From: Bathymodiolus brooksi
Lineage: Eukaryota > Mollusca > Bivalvia > Mytilida > Modiolidae
Assembly (NCBI GenBank): GCA_963680875.1
Contig: OY804588.1
Coordinates: 94,730,233 to 94,794,232, forward strand
Direction: 5' to 3'
DNA: 64,000 nt
The notes under the pieces are model-generated. The model saw nothing but the letters and a program-made list of their open reading frames with translations. It was not told where the DNA came from and made no database searches. This document shows positions 39,001 through 53,000 of the stretch, one piece after another (the first letter of the stretch is position 1; each line of letters begins with the position of its first letter). Both the position numbers and the translations under genes were made by a program.

Positions 39001-42000
39001 TCCGGTGATCCCGACTTCCAACCAAGATGGCCACCAAGCTAAAAATAGAAAAAAGGGGGATGAAATTTTAATTGTCCATTGCTGCTTTAGTGTAAGTCAA
39101 AATGAGTTCAAATTTTAACTGCAGCTACATGGCAAGGAGTAGTTTAACATATATTCCGGGTTTTTCTGTGAAATTTTACTTTCAGCCGATATATACCGAT
39201 TATGCAAATTAGGCATATTTTGATAAAAGATCACATTTAAATCTTCTCCTCTGAAACCGCTGAACCAAATTAAACCAAACCTGGCAGGGATGGTCCCTGG
39301 GTGGGTCCCTTTCAAAATTGTGTCCGACAGCCCCGCCCTCCATTCAAGATGGCCACTGTTACTAAAAATAGAAATTTCTTCAAATGGCCAAAACTGCTCT
39401 ATTTTAAGCCAGAATGTGCCCAAATTTGAACTGTGTAAGCATAATGATGAGCTTTTTAGCATATATTACAGGATTTTTTATGAACTGTGAACTTTTGCCG
39501 ATTTTGACCGATTATACAAATTAGAAAAAAGGGGGGATGAAATTTAAAAAAAATCTTCTCCTCGGAAACTACTGAGCCAATATCAACCAAACTTTGTTGA
39601 AATGATTCTTGGATGGCCCCCTTCCAAAATTGTGTCCGTTGATCCCGACTTCCAACCAAGATGGCCACCAAGCTAAAAATAGAAAAAAGGGGGATGAAAT
39701 TTTAATTGTCCATTGCTGCTTTAGTGTAAGTCAAAATGAGTTCAAATTTTAACTGCAGCTACATGGCAAGGAGTAGTTTAACATATATTCCGGGTTTTTC
39801 TGTGAAATTTTACTTTCAGCCGATATATACCGATTATGCAAATTAGGCATATTTTGATAAAAGATCACATTTAAATCTTCTCCTCTGAAACCGCTGAACC
39901 AAATTAAACCAAACCTGGCAGGGATGGTCCCTGGGTGGGTCCCTTTCAAAATTGTGTCCGACAGCCCCGCCCTCCATTCAAGATGGCCACTGTTACTAAA
40001 AATAGAAATTTCTTCAAATGGCCAAAACTGCTCTATTTTAAGCCAGAATGTGCCCAAATTTGAACTGTGTAAGCATAATGATGAGCTTTTTAGCATATAT
40101 TACAGGATTTTTTATGAACTGTGAACTTTTGCCGATTTTGACCGATTATACAAATTAGAAAAAAGGGGGGATGAAATTTAAAAAAATTCTTCTCCTCGGA
40201 AACTACTGAGCCAATATCAACCAAACTTTGTTGAAATGATTCTTGGATGGCCCCCTTCCAAAATTGTGTCCGTTGATCCCGACTTCCAACCAAGATGGCC
40301 ACCAAGCTAAAAATAGAAAAAAGGGGGATGAAATTTTAATTGTCCATTGCTGCTTTAGTGTAAGTCAAAATGAGTTCAAATTTTAACTGCAGCTACATGG
40401 CAAGGAGTAGTTTAACATATATTCTGGGTTTTTCTGTGAAATTTTACTTTCAGCCGATATATACCGATTATGCAAATTAGGCATATTTTGATAAAAGATC
40501 ACATTTAAATCTTCTCCTCTGAAACCGCTGAACCAAATTAAACCAAACCTGGCAGGGATGGTCCCTGGGTGGGTCCCTTTCAAAATTGTGTCCGACAGCC
40601 CCGCCCTCCATTCAAGATGGCCACTGTTACTAAAAATAGAAATTTCTTCAAATTGCCAAAACTGCTCTATTTTAAGCCAGAATGTGCCCAAATTTGAACT
40701 GTGTAAGCATAATGATGAGCTTTTTAGCATATATTACAGGATTTTTTATGAACTTTGAACTTTTGCCGATTTTGACCGATTATGCAAATTAGAAAAAAGG
40801 GGGGATGAAATTTTAAAAAAATCTTCTCCTCGGAAACTACTGAGCCAATATCAACCAAACTTTGTTGAAATGATTCTTGGATGGCCCCCTTCCAAAATTG
40901 TGTCCGTTGATCTCGACTTCCAACCAAGATGTCCGCCAAGCTAAAAATAGAAAAAAGGGGGGATGAAATTTTAATTGTCCATTGCTGCTTTAGTGTAAGT
41001 CAAAATGAGGTCAAATTTTAACTGCAGCTACATGGCAAGGAGTAGTTTAACATATATTCCGGGTTTTTCTGTGAAATTTTTCTTTCAGCCGATATATACC
41101 GATTATGCAAATTAGGCATATTTTGATAAAAGATCACATTTAAATCTTCTCCTCTGAAACCGCAGAACCAAATTAAACCAAACCTGGCAGGGATGGTCCC
41201 TGGGTGGGTCCCTTTCAAAATTGTGTCCGACAGCCCCGCCCTCCATTCAAGATGGCCACTGTTACTAAAAATAGAAATTTCTTCAAATGGTCAAAACTGC
41301 TCTATTTTAAGCCAGAATGTGCCCAAATTTGAACTGTGTAAGCATAATGATGAGCTTTTTAGCATATATTACAGGATTTTTTATGAACTGTGAACTTTTG
41401 CCGATTTTGACCGATTATACAAATTAGAAAAAAGGGGGGATGAAATTTAAAAAAAATCTTCTCCTCGGAAACTACTGAGCCAATATCAACCAAACTTTGT
41501 TGAAATGATTCTTGGATGGCCCCCTTCCAAAATTGTGTCCGGTGATCCCGACTTCCAACCAAGATGGCCACCAAGCTAAAAATAGAAAAAAGGGGGATGA
41601 AATTTTAATTGTCCATTGCTGCTTTAGTGTAAGTCAAAATGAGTTCAAATTTTAACTGCAGCTACATGGCAAGGAGTAGTTTAACATATATTCCGGGTTT
41701 TTCTGTGAAATTTTACTTTCAGCCGATATATACCGATTATGCAAATTAGGCATATTTTGATAAAAGATCACATTTAAATCTTCTCCTCTGAAACCGCTGA
41801 ACCAAATTAAACCAAACCTGGCAGGGATGGTCCCTGGGTGGGTCCCTTTCAAAATTGTGTCCGACAGCCCCGCCCTCCATTCAAGATGGCCACTGTTACT
41901 AAAAATAGAAATTTCTTCAAATGGCCAAAACTGCTCTATTTTAAGCCAGAATGTGCCCAAATTTGAACTGTGTAAGCATAATGATGAGCTTTTTAGCATA

Positions 42001-43000
42001 TATTACAGGATTTTTTATGAACTGTGAACTTTTGCCGATTTTGACCGATTATACAAATTAGAAAAAAGGGGGGATGAAATTTAAAAAAAATCTTCTCCTC
42101 GGAAACTACTGAGCCAATATCAACCAAACTTTGTTGAAATGATTCTTGGATGGCCCCCTTCCAAAATTGTGTCCGTTGATCCCGACTTCCAACCAAGATG
42201 GCCACCAAGCTAAAAATAGAAAAAAGGGGGATGAAATTTTAATTGTCCATTGCTGCTTTAGTGTAAGTCAAAATGAGTTCAAATTTTAACTGCAGCTACA
42301 TGGCAAGGAGTAGTTTAACATATATTCCGGGTTTTTCTGTGAAATTTTACTTTCAGCCGATATATACCGATTATGCAAATTAGGCATATTTTGATAAAAG
42401 ATCACATTTAAATCTTCTCCTCTGAAACCGCTGAACCAAATTAAACCAAACCTGGCAGGGATGGTCCCTGGGTGGGTCCCTTTCAAAATTGTGTCCGACA
42501 GCCCCGCCCTCCATTCAAGATGGCCACTGTTACTAAAAATAGAAATTTCTTCAAATGGCCAAAACTGCTCTATTTTAAGCCAGAATGTGCCCAAATTTGA
42601 ACTGTGTAAGCATAATGATGAGCTTTTTAGCATATATTACAGGATTTTTTATGAACTGTGAACTTTTGCCGATTTTGACCGATTATACAAATTAGAAAAA
42701 AGGGGGGATGAAATTTAAAAAAATTCTTCTCCTCGGAAACTACTGAGCCAATATCAACCAAACTTTGTTGAAATGATTCTTGGATGGCCCCCTTCCAAAA
42801 TTGTGTCCGTTGATCCCGACTTCCAACCAAGATGGCCACCAAGCTAAAAATAGAAAAAAGGGGGATGAAATTTTAATTGTCCATTGCTGCTTTAGTGTAA
42901 GTCAAAATGAGTTCAAATTTTAACTGCAGCTACATGGCAAGGAGTAGTTTAACATATATTCCGGGTTTTTCTGTGAAATTTTTCTTTCAGCCGATATATA
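36025..43000 (+). repeat. 4-unit higher-order zone (units 57-67, 2537-bp period)
   Basis: A four-unit pattern repeats about 2.7 times: a GGTC/CCGGTGATC unit, a plain GGCC unit, a unit with A7TT in its X-half A-run, then a TTGCC/AACTTTGAAC/TGTCCGCC unit. Copies are units 57-60, 61-64 and 65-67, with landmarks 36119, 38656 and 41193, each 2537 bp apart. The match starts after the CGCTGA site of unit 57 and ends near 42960, where the TTCTGGG/TTTTAC state expected from unit 63 is replaced by TTCCGGG/TTTTTC. The middle copy has private bases at about 38472 (GAGTTC for GAGGTC) and 38679 (CTTTAA for CTTTCA). Confidence 0.88.
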
Positions 43001-46000
43001 CCGATTATGCAAATTAGGCATATTTTGATAAAAGATCACATTTAAATCTTCTCCTCTGAAACCGCAGAACCAAATTAAACCAAACCTGGCAGGGATGGTC
43101 CCTGGGTGGGTCCCTTTCAAAATTGTGTCCGACAGCCCCGCCCTCCATTCAAGATGGCCACTGTTACTAAAAATAGAAATTTCTTCAAATGGTCAAAACT
43201 GCTCTATTTTAAGCCAGAATGTGCCCAAATTTGAACTGTGTAAGCATAATGATGAGCTTTTTAGCATATATTACAGGATTTTTTATGAACTGTGAACTTT
43301 TGCCGATTTTGACCGATTATACAAATTAGAAAAAAGGGGGGATGAAATTTAAAAAAAATCTTCTCCTCGGAAACTACTGAGCCAATATCAACCAAACTTT
43401 GTTGAAATGATTCTTGGATGGCCCCCTTCCAAAATTGTGTCCGTTGATCTCGACTTCCAACCAAGATGTCCGCCAAGCTAAAAATAGAAAAAAGGGGGGA
43501 TGAAATTTTAATTGTCCATTGCTGCTTTAGTGTAAGTCAAAATGAGGTCAAATTTTAACTGCAGCTACATGGCAAGGAGTAGTTTAACATATATTCCGGG
43601 TTTTTCTGTGAAATTTTTCTTTCAGCCGATATATACCGATTATGCAAATTAGGCATATTTTGATAAAAGATCACATTTAAATCTTCTCCTCTGAAACCGC
43701 TGAACCAAATTAAACCAAACCTGGCAGGGATGGTCCCTGGGTGGGTCCCTTTCAAAATTGTGTCCGACAGCCCCGCCCTCCATTCAAGATGGCCACTGTT
43801 ACTAAAAATAGAAATTTCTTCAAATGGCCAAAACTGCTCTATTTTAAGCCAGAATGTGCCCAAATTTGAACTGTGTAAGCATAATGATGAGCTTTTTAGC
43901 ATATATTACAGGATTTTTTATGAACTGTGAACTTTTGCCGATTTTGACCGATTATACAAATTAGAAAAAAGGGGGGATGAAATTTAAAAAAATTCTTCTC
44001 CTCGGAAACTACTGAGCCAATATCAACCAAACTTTGTTGAAATGATTCTTGGATGGCCCCCTTCCAAAATTGTGTCCGTTGATCCCGACTTCCAACCAAG
44101 ATGGCCACCAAGCTAAAAATAGAAAAAAGGGGGATGAAATTTTAATTGTCCATTGCTGCTTTAGTGTAAGTCAAAATGAGTTCAAATTTTAACTGCAGCT
44201 ACATGGCAAGGAGTAGTTTAACATATATTCCGGGTTTTTCTGTGAAATTTTTCTTTCAGCCGATATATACCGATTATGCAAATTAGGCATATTTTGATAA
44301 AAGATCACATTTAAATCTTCTCCTCTGAAACCGCAGAACCAAATTAAACCAAACCTGGCAGGGATGGTCCCTGGGTGGGTCCCTTTCAAAATTGTGTCCG
44401 ACAGCCCCGCCCTCCATTCAAGATGGCCACTGTTACTAAAAATAGAAATTTCTTCAAATGGTCAAAACTGCTCTATTTTAAGCCAGAATGTGCCCAAATT
44501 TGAACTGTGTAAGCATAATGATGAGCTTTTTAGCATATATTACAGGATTTTTTATGAACTGTGAACTTTTGCCGATTTTGACCGATTATACAAATTAGAA
44601 AAAAGGGGGGATGAAATTTAAAAAAAATCTTCTCCTCGGAAACTACTGAGCCAATATCAACCAAACTTTGTTGAAATGATTCTTGGATGGCCCCCTTCCA
44701 AAATTGTGTCCGTTGATCTCGACTTCCAACCAAGATGTCCGCCAAGCTAAAAATAGAAAAAAGGGGGGATGAAATTTTAATTGTCCATTGCTGCTTTAGT
44801 GTAAGTCAAAATGAGGTCAAATTTTAACTGCAGCTACATGGCAAGGAGTAGTTTAACATATATTCCGGGTTTTTCTGTGAAATTTTTCTTTCAGCCGATA
44901 TATACCGATTATGCAAATTAGGCATATTTTGATAAAAGATCACATTTAAATCTTCTCCTCTGAAACCGCTGAACCAAATTAAACCAAACCTGGCAGGGAT
45001 GGTCCCTGGGTGGGTCCCTTTCAAAATTGTGTCCGACAGCCCCGCCCTCCATTCAAGATGGCCACTGTTACTAAAAATAGAAATTTCTTCAAATGGCCAA
45101 AACTGCTCTATTTTAAGCCAGAATGTGCCCAAATTTGAACTGTGTAAGCATAATGATGAGCTTTTTAGCATATATTACAGGATTTTTTATGAACTGTGAA
45201 CTTTTGCCGATTTTGACCGATTATACAAATTAGAAAAAAGGGGGGATGAAATTTAAAAAAATTCTTCTCCTCGGAAACTACTGAGCCAATATCAACCAAA
45301 CTTTGTTGAAATGATTCTTGGATGGCCCCCTTCCAAAATTGTGTCCGTTGATCCCGACTTCCAACCAAGATGGCCACCAAGCTAAAAATAGAAAAAAGGG
45401 GGATGAAATTTTAATTGTCCATTGCTGCTTTAGTGTAAGTCAAAATGAGTTCAAATTTTAACTGCAGCTACATGGCAAGGAGTAGTTTAACATATATTCC
45501 GGGTTTTTCTGTGAAATTTTTCTTTCAGCCGATATATACCGATTATGCAAATTAGGCATATTTTGATAAAAGATCACATTTAAATCTTCTCCTCTGAAAC
45601 CGCAGAACCAAATTAAACCAAACCTGGCAGGGATGGTCCCTGGGTGGGTCCCTTTCAAAATTGTGTCCGACAGCCCCGCCCTCCATTCAAGATGGCCACT
45701 GTTACTAAAAATAGAAATTTCTTCAAATGGCCAAAACTGCTCTATTTTAAGCCAGAATGTGCCCAAATTTGAACTGTGTAAGCATAATGATGAGCTTTTT
45801 AGCATATATTACAGGATTTTTTATGAACTGTGAACTTTTGCCGATTTTGACCGATTATACAAATTAGAAAAAAGGGGGGATGAAATTTAAAAAAAATCTT
45901 CTCCTCGGAAACTACTGAGCCAATATCAACCAAACTTTGTTGAAATGATTCTTGGATGGCCCCCTTCCAAAATTGTGTCCGTTGATCCCGACTTCCAACC

Positions 46001-49000
46001 AAGATGGCCACCAAGCTAAAAATAGAAAAAAGGGGGATGAAATTTTAATTGTCCATTGCTGCTTTAGTGTAAGTCAAAATGAGTTCAAATTTTAACTGCA
46101 GCTACATGGCAAGGAGTAGTTTAACATATATTCCGGGTTTTTCTGTGAAATTTTACTTTCAGCCGATATATACCGATTATGCAAATTAGGCATATTTTGA
46201 TAAAAGATCACATTTAAATCTTCTCCTCTGAAACCGCTGAACCAAATTAAACCAAACCTGGCAGGGATGGTCCCTGGGTGGGTCCCTTTCAAAATTGTGT
46301 CCGACAGCCCCGCCCTCCATTCAAGATGGCCACTGTTACTAAAAATAGAAATTTCTTCAAATGGCCAAAACTGCTCTATTTTAAGCCAGAATGTGCCCAA
46401 ATTTGAACTGTGTAAGCATAATGATGAGCTTTTTAGCATATATTACAGGATTTTTTATGAACTGTGAACTTTTGCCGATTTTGACCGATTATACAAATTA
46501 GAAAAAAGGGGGGATGAAATTTAAAAAAATTCTTCTCCTCGGAAACTACTGAGCCAATATCAACCAAACTTTGTTGAAATGATTCTTGGATGGCCCCCTT
46601 CCAAAATTGTGTCCGTTGATCCCGACTTCCAACCAAGATGGCCACCAAGCTAAAAATAGAAAAAAGGGGGATGAAATTTTAATTGTCCATTGCTGCTTTA
46701 GTGTAAGTCAAAATGAGTTCAAATTTTAACTGCAGCTACATGGCAAGGAGTAGTTTAACATATATTCCGGGTTTTTCTGTGAAATTTTTCTTTCAGCCGA
46801 TATATACCGATTATGCAAATTAGGCATATTTTGATAAAAGATCACATTTAAATCTTCTCCTCTGAAACCGCAGAACCAAATTAAACCAAACCTGGCAGGG
46901 ATGGTCCCTGGGTGGGTCCCTTTCAAAATTGTGTCCGACAGCCCCGCCCTCCATTCAAGATGGCCACTGTTACTAAAAATAGAAATTTCTTCAAATGGTC
47001 AAAACTGCTCTATTTTAAGCCAGAATGTGCCCAAATTTGAACTGTGTAAGCATAATGATGAGCTTTTTAGCATATATTACAGGATTTTTTATGAACTGTG
47101 AACTTTTGCCGATTTTGACCGATTATACAAATTAGAAAAAAGGGGGGATGAAATTTAAAAAAAATCTTCTCCTCGGAAACTACTGAGCCAATATCAACCA
47201 AACTTTGTTGAAATGATTCTTGGATGGCCCCCTTCCAAAATTGTGTCCGTTGATCTCGACTTCCAACCAAGATGTCCGCCAAGCTAAAAATAGAAAAAAG
47301 GGGGGATGAAATTTTAATTGTCCATTGCTGCTTTAGTGTAAGTCAAAATGAGGTCAAATTTTAACTGCAGCTACATGGCAAGGAGTAGTTTAACATATAT
47401 TCCGGGTTTTTCTGTGAAATTTTTCTTTCAGCCGATATATACCGATTATGCAAATTAGGCATATTTTGATAAAAGATCACATTTAAATCTTCTCCTCTGA
47501 AACCGCTGAACCAAATTAAACCAAACCTGGCAGGGATGGTCCCTGGGTGGGTCCCTTTCAAAATTGTGTCCGACAGCCCCGCCCTCCATTCAAGATGGCC
47601 ACTGTTACTAAAAATAGAAATTTCTTCAAATGGCCAAAACTGCTCTATTTTAAGCCAGAATGTGCCCAAATTTGAACTGTGTAAGCATAATGATGAGCTT
47701 TTTAGCATATATTACAGGATTTTTTATGAACTGTGAACTTTTGCCGATTTTGACCGATTATACAAATTAGAAAAAAGGGGGGATGAAATTTAAAAAAATT
47801 CTTCTCCTCGGAAACTACTGAGCCAATATCAACCAAACTTTGTTGAAATGATTCTTGGATGGCCCCCTTCCAAAATTGTGTCCGTTGATCCCGACTTCCA
47901 ACCAAGATGGCCACCAAGCTAAAAATAGAAAAAAGGGGGATGAAATTTTAATTGTCCATTGCTGCTTTAGTGTAAGTCAAAATGAGTTCAAATTTTAACT
48001 GCAGCTACATGGCAAGGAGTAGTTTAACATATATTCCGGGTTTTTCTGTGAAATTTTTCTTTCAGCCGATATATACCGATTATGCAAATTAGGCATATTT
48101 TGATAAAAGATCACATTTAAATCTTCTCCTCTGAAACCGCTGAACCAAATTAAACCAAACCTGGCAGGGATGGTCCCTGGGTGGGTCCCTTTCAAAATTG
48201 TGTCCGACAGCCCCGCCCTCCATTCAAGATGGCCACTGTTACTAAAAATAGAAATTTCTTCAAATGGTCAAAACTGCTCTATTTTAAGCCAGAATGTGCC
48301 CAAATTTGAACTGTGTAAGCATAATGATGAGCTTTTTAGCATATATTACAGGATTTTTTATGAACTGTGAACTTTTGCCGATTTTGACCGATTATACAAA
48401 TTAGAAAAAAGGGGGGATGAAATTTAAAAAAAATCTTCTCCTCGGAAACTACTGAGCCAATATCAACCAAACTTTGTTGAAATGATTCTTGGATGGCCCC
48501 CTTCCAAAATTGTGTCCGTTGATCTCGACTTCCAACCAAGATGTCCGCCAAGCTAAAAATAGAAAAAAGGGGGGATGAAATTTTAATTGTCCATTGCTGC
48601 TTTAGTGTAAGTCAAAATGAGGTCAAATTTTAACTGCAGCTACATGGCAAGGAGTAGTTTAACATATATTCCGGGTTTTTCTGTGAAATTTTTCTTTCAG
48701 CCGATATATACCGATTATGCAAATTAGGCATATTTTGATAAAAGATCACATTTAAATCTTCTCCTCTGAAACCGCAGAACCAAATTAAACCAAACCTGGC
48801 AGGGATGGTCCCTGGGTGGGTCCCTTTCAAAATTGTGTCCGACAGCCCCGCCCTCCATTCAAGATGGCCACTGTTACTAAAAATAGAAATTTCTTCAAAT
48901 GGCCAAAACTGCTCTATTTTAAGCCAGAATGTGCCCAAATTTGAACTGTGTAAGCATAATGAGCTTTTTAGCATATATTACAGGATTTTTTATGAACTGT

Positions 49001-49977
49001 GAACTTTTGCCGATTTTGACCGATTATACAAATTAGAAAAAAGGGGGGATGAAATTTAAAAAAAATCTTCTCCTCGGAAACTACAGAGCCAATATCAACC
49101 AAACTTTGTTGAAATGATTCTTGGATGGCCCCCTTCCAAAATTGTGTCCGTTGATCCCGACTTCCAACCAAGATGTCCGCCAAGCTAAAAATAGAAAAAA
49201 GGGGGGATGAAATTTTAATTGTCCATTGCTGCTTTATTGTAAGTCAAAATGAGGTCAAATTTTAACTGCAGCTACATGGCAAGGAGTAGTTTAACATATA
49301 TTCTGGGTTTTTCTGTGAAATTTTTCTTTCAGCCGATATATACCGATTATGCAAATTAGGCATATTTTGATAAAAGATCACATTTAAATCTTCTCCTCTG
49401 AAACCGCAGAACCAAATTAAACCAAACCTGGCAGGGATGGTCCCTGGGTGGGTCCCTTTCAAAATTGTGTCCGACAGCCCCGCCCTCCATTCAAGATGGC
49501 CACTGTTACTAAAAATAGAAATTTCTTCAAATGGTCAAAACTGCTCTATTTTAAGCCAGAATGTGCCCAAATTTGAACTGTGTAAGCATAATGATGAGCT
49601 TTTTAGCATATATTACAGGATTTTTTATGAACTGTGAACTTTTGCCGATTTTGACCGATTATACAAATTAGAAAAAAGGGGGGATGAAATTTAAAAAAAA
49701 TCTTCTCCTCGGAAACTACTGAGCCAATATCAACCAAACTTTGTTGAAATGGTTCTTGGATGGCCCCCTTCCAAAATTGTGTCCGTTGATCTCGACTTCC
49801 AACCAAGATGTCCGCCAAGCTAAAAATAGAAAAAAGGGGGGATGAAATTTTAATTGTCCATTGCTGCTTTAGTGTAAGTCAAAATGAGGTCAAATTTTAA
49901 CTGCAGCTACATGGCAAGGAGTAGTTTAACATATATTCCGGGTTTTTCTGTGAAATTTTTCTTTCAGCCGATATATA
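43001..49977 (+). repeat. 2-unit higher-order zone (units 68-78, mainly 1269-bp period)
   Basis: Two unit types alternate. One is 635 bp: CGCAGA, GGTC, A8 run, TGTCCGCC, G6 (units 68, 70, 74). The other is 634 bp: CGCTGA, GGCC, A7TT run, GGCCACC, G5 (units 69, 71, 75, with 73 close). Units 68-69 and 70-71 are matching 1269-bp pairs at every diagnostic site. The pattern is broken at unit 72 (CGCAGA with GGCC), unit 76 (CGCTGA with GGTC) and unit 77 (3-base deletion). Unit 78 has a private GAAATGGTTCTTGG near 49752. Confidence 0.85.
48711..49342 (+). repeat. Satellite unit 77 with 3-base deletion
   Basis: This 632-bp unit reads GCATAATGAGC where other units read GCATAATGATGAGC; three bases are missing at about 48960. 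It also carries AACTACAGAGCC (near 49083), TGTCCGCC and TTTATTGTAAG. Its left part has CGCAGA with GGCC, an uncommon combination. The deletion, ACAGAG and TTTATTG states recur together in unit 92. Confidence 0.9.
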
Positions 49978-50071
49978 CCGATTATGCAAATTAGGCATAT
50001 TTTGATAAAAGATCACATTTAAATCTTCTCCTCTGAAACCGCTGAACCAAATTAAACCAAACCTGGCAGGG

Positions 50072-53000
50072 ATGGTCCCTGGGTGGGTCCCTTTCAAAAT
50101 TGTGTCCGACAGCCCCGCCCTCCATTCAAGATGGCCACTGTTACTAAAAATAGAAATTTCTTCAAATGGCCAAAACTGCTCTATTTTAAGCCAGAATGTG
50201 CCCAAATTTGAACTGTGTAAGCATAATGATGAGCTTTTTAGCATATATTACAGGATTTTTTATGAACTGTGAACTTTTGCCGATTTTGACCGATTATACA
50301 AATTAGAAAAAAGGGGGGATGAAATTTAAAAAAATTCTTCTCCTCGGAAACTACTGAGCCAATATCAACCAAACTTTGTTGAAATGATTCTTGGATGGCC
50401 CCCTTCCAAAATTGTGTCCGTTGATCCCGACTTCCAACCAAGATGGCCACCAAGCTAAAAATAGAAAAAAGGGGGATGAAATTTTAATTGTCCATTGCTG
50501 CTTTAGTGTAAGTCAAAATGAGTTCAAATTTTAACTGCAGCTACATGGCAAGGAGTAGTTTAACATATATTCCGGGTTTTTCTGTGAAATTTTTCTTTCA
50601 GCCGATATATACCGATTATGCAAATTAGGCATATTTTGATAAAAGATCACATTTAAATCTTCTCCTCTGAAACCGCAGAACCAAATTAAACCAAACCTGG
50701 CAGGGATGGTCCCTGGGTGGGTCCCTTTCAAAATTGTGTCCGACAGCCCCGCCCTCCATTCAAGATGGCCACTGTTACTAAAAATAGAAATTTCTTCAAA
50801 TGGTCAAAACTGCTCTATTTTAAGCCAGAATGTGCCCAAATTTGAACTGTGTAAGCATAATGATGAGCTTTTTAGCATATATTACAGGATTTTTTATGAA
50901 CTGTGAACTTTTGCCGATTTTGACCGATTATACAAATTAGAAAAAAGGGGGGATGAAATTTAAAAAAAATCTTCTCCTCGGAAACTACTGAGCCAATATC
51001 AACCAAACTTTGTTGAAATGATTCTTGGATGGCCCCCTTCCAAAATTGTGTCCGTTGATCTCGACTTCCAACCAAGATGTCCGCCAAGCTAAAAATAGAA
51101 AAAAGGGGGGATGAAATTTTAATTGTCCATTGCTGCTTTAGTGTAAGTCAAAATGAGGTCAAATTTTAACTGCAGCTACATGGCAAGGAGTAGTTTAACA
51201 TATATTCCGGGTTTTTCTGTGAAATTTTTCTTTCAGCCGATATATACCGATTATGCAAATTAGGCATATTTTGATAAAAGATCACATTTAAATCTTCTCC
51301 TCTGAAACCGCAGAACCAAATTAAACCAAACCTGGCAGGGATGGTCCCTGGGTGGGTCCCTTTCAAAATTGTGTCCGACAGCCCCGCCCTCCATTCAAGA
51401 TGGCCACTGTTACTAAAAATAGAAATTTCTTCAAATGGTCAAAACTGCTCTATTTTAAGCCAGAATGTGCCCAAATTTGAACTGTGTAAGCATAATGATG
51501 AGCTTTTTAGCATATATTACAGGATTTTTTATGAACTGTGAACTTTTGCCGATTTTGACCGATTATACAAATTAGAAAAAAGGGGGGATGAAATTTAAAA
51601 AAAATCTTCTCCTCGGAAACTACTGAGCCAATATCAACCAAACTTTGTTGAAATGATTCTTGGATGGCCCCCTTCCAAAATTGTGTCCGGTGATCCCGAC
51701 TTCCAACCAAGATGGCCACCAAGCTAAAAATAGAAAAAAGGGGGATGAAATTTTAATTGTCCATTGCTGCTTTAGTGTAAGTCAAAATGAGTTCAAATTT
51801 TAACTGCAGCTACATGGCAAGGAGTAGTTTAACATATATTCCGGGTTTTTCTGTGAAATTTTACTTTCAGCCGATATATACCGATTATGCAAATTAGGCA
51901 TATTTTGATAAAAGATCACATTTAAATCTTCTCCTCTGAAACCGCTGAACCAAATTAAACCAAACCTGGCAGGGATGGTCCCTGGGTGGGTCCCTTTCAA
52001 AATTGTGTCCGACAGCCCCGCCCTCCATTCAAGATGGCCACTGTTACAAAAAATAGAAATTTCTTCAAATGGCCAAAACTGCTCTATTTTAAGCCAGAAT
52101 GTGCCCAAATTTGAACTGTGTAAGCATAATGATGAGCTTTTTAGCATATATTACAGGATTTTTTATGAACTGTGAACTTTTGCCGATTTTGACCGATTAT
52201 ACAAATTAGAAAAAAGGGGGGATGAAATTTAAAAAAAATCTTCTCCTCGGAAACTACTGAGCCAATATCAACCAAACTTTGTTGAAATGATTCTTGGATG
52301 GCCCCCTTCCAAAATTGTGTCCGTTGATCCCGACTTCCAACCAAGATGGCCACCAAGCTAAAAATAGAAAAAAGGGGGATGAAATTTTAATTGTCCATTG
52401 CTGCTTTAGTGTAAGTCAAAATGAGTTCAAATTTTAACTGCAGCTACATGGCAAGGAGTAGTTTAACATATATTCCGGGTTTTTCTGTGAAATTTTACTT
52501 TCAGCCGATATATACCGATTATGCAAATTAGGCATATTTTGATAAAAGATCACATTTAAATCTTCTCCTCTGAAACCGCTGAACCAAATTAAACCAAACC
52601 TGGCAGGGATGGTCCCTGGGTGGGTCCCTTTCAAAATTGTGTCCGACAGCCCCGCCCTCCATTCAAGATGGCCACTGTTACTAAAAATAGAAATTTCTTC
52701 AAATGGCCAAAACTGCTCTATTTTAAGCCAGAATGTGCCCAAATTTGAACTGTGTAAGCATAATGATGAGCTTTTTAGCATATATTACAGGATTTTTTAT
52801 GAACTGTGAACTTTTGCCGATTTTGACCGATTATACAAATTAGAAAAAAGGGGGGATGAAATTTAAAAAAATTCTTCTCCTCGGAAACTACTGAGCCAAT
52901 ATCAACCAAACTTTGTTGAAATGATTCTTGGATGGCCCCCTTCCAAAATTGTGTCCGTTGATCCCGACTTCCAACCAAGATGGCCACCAAGCTAAAAATA

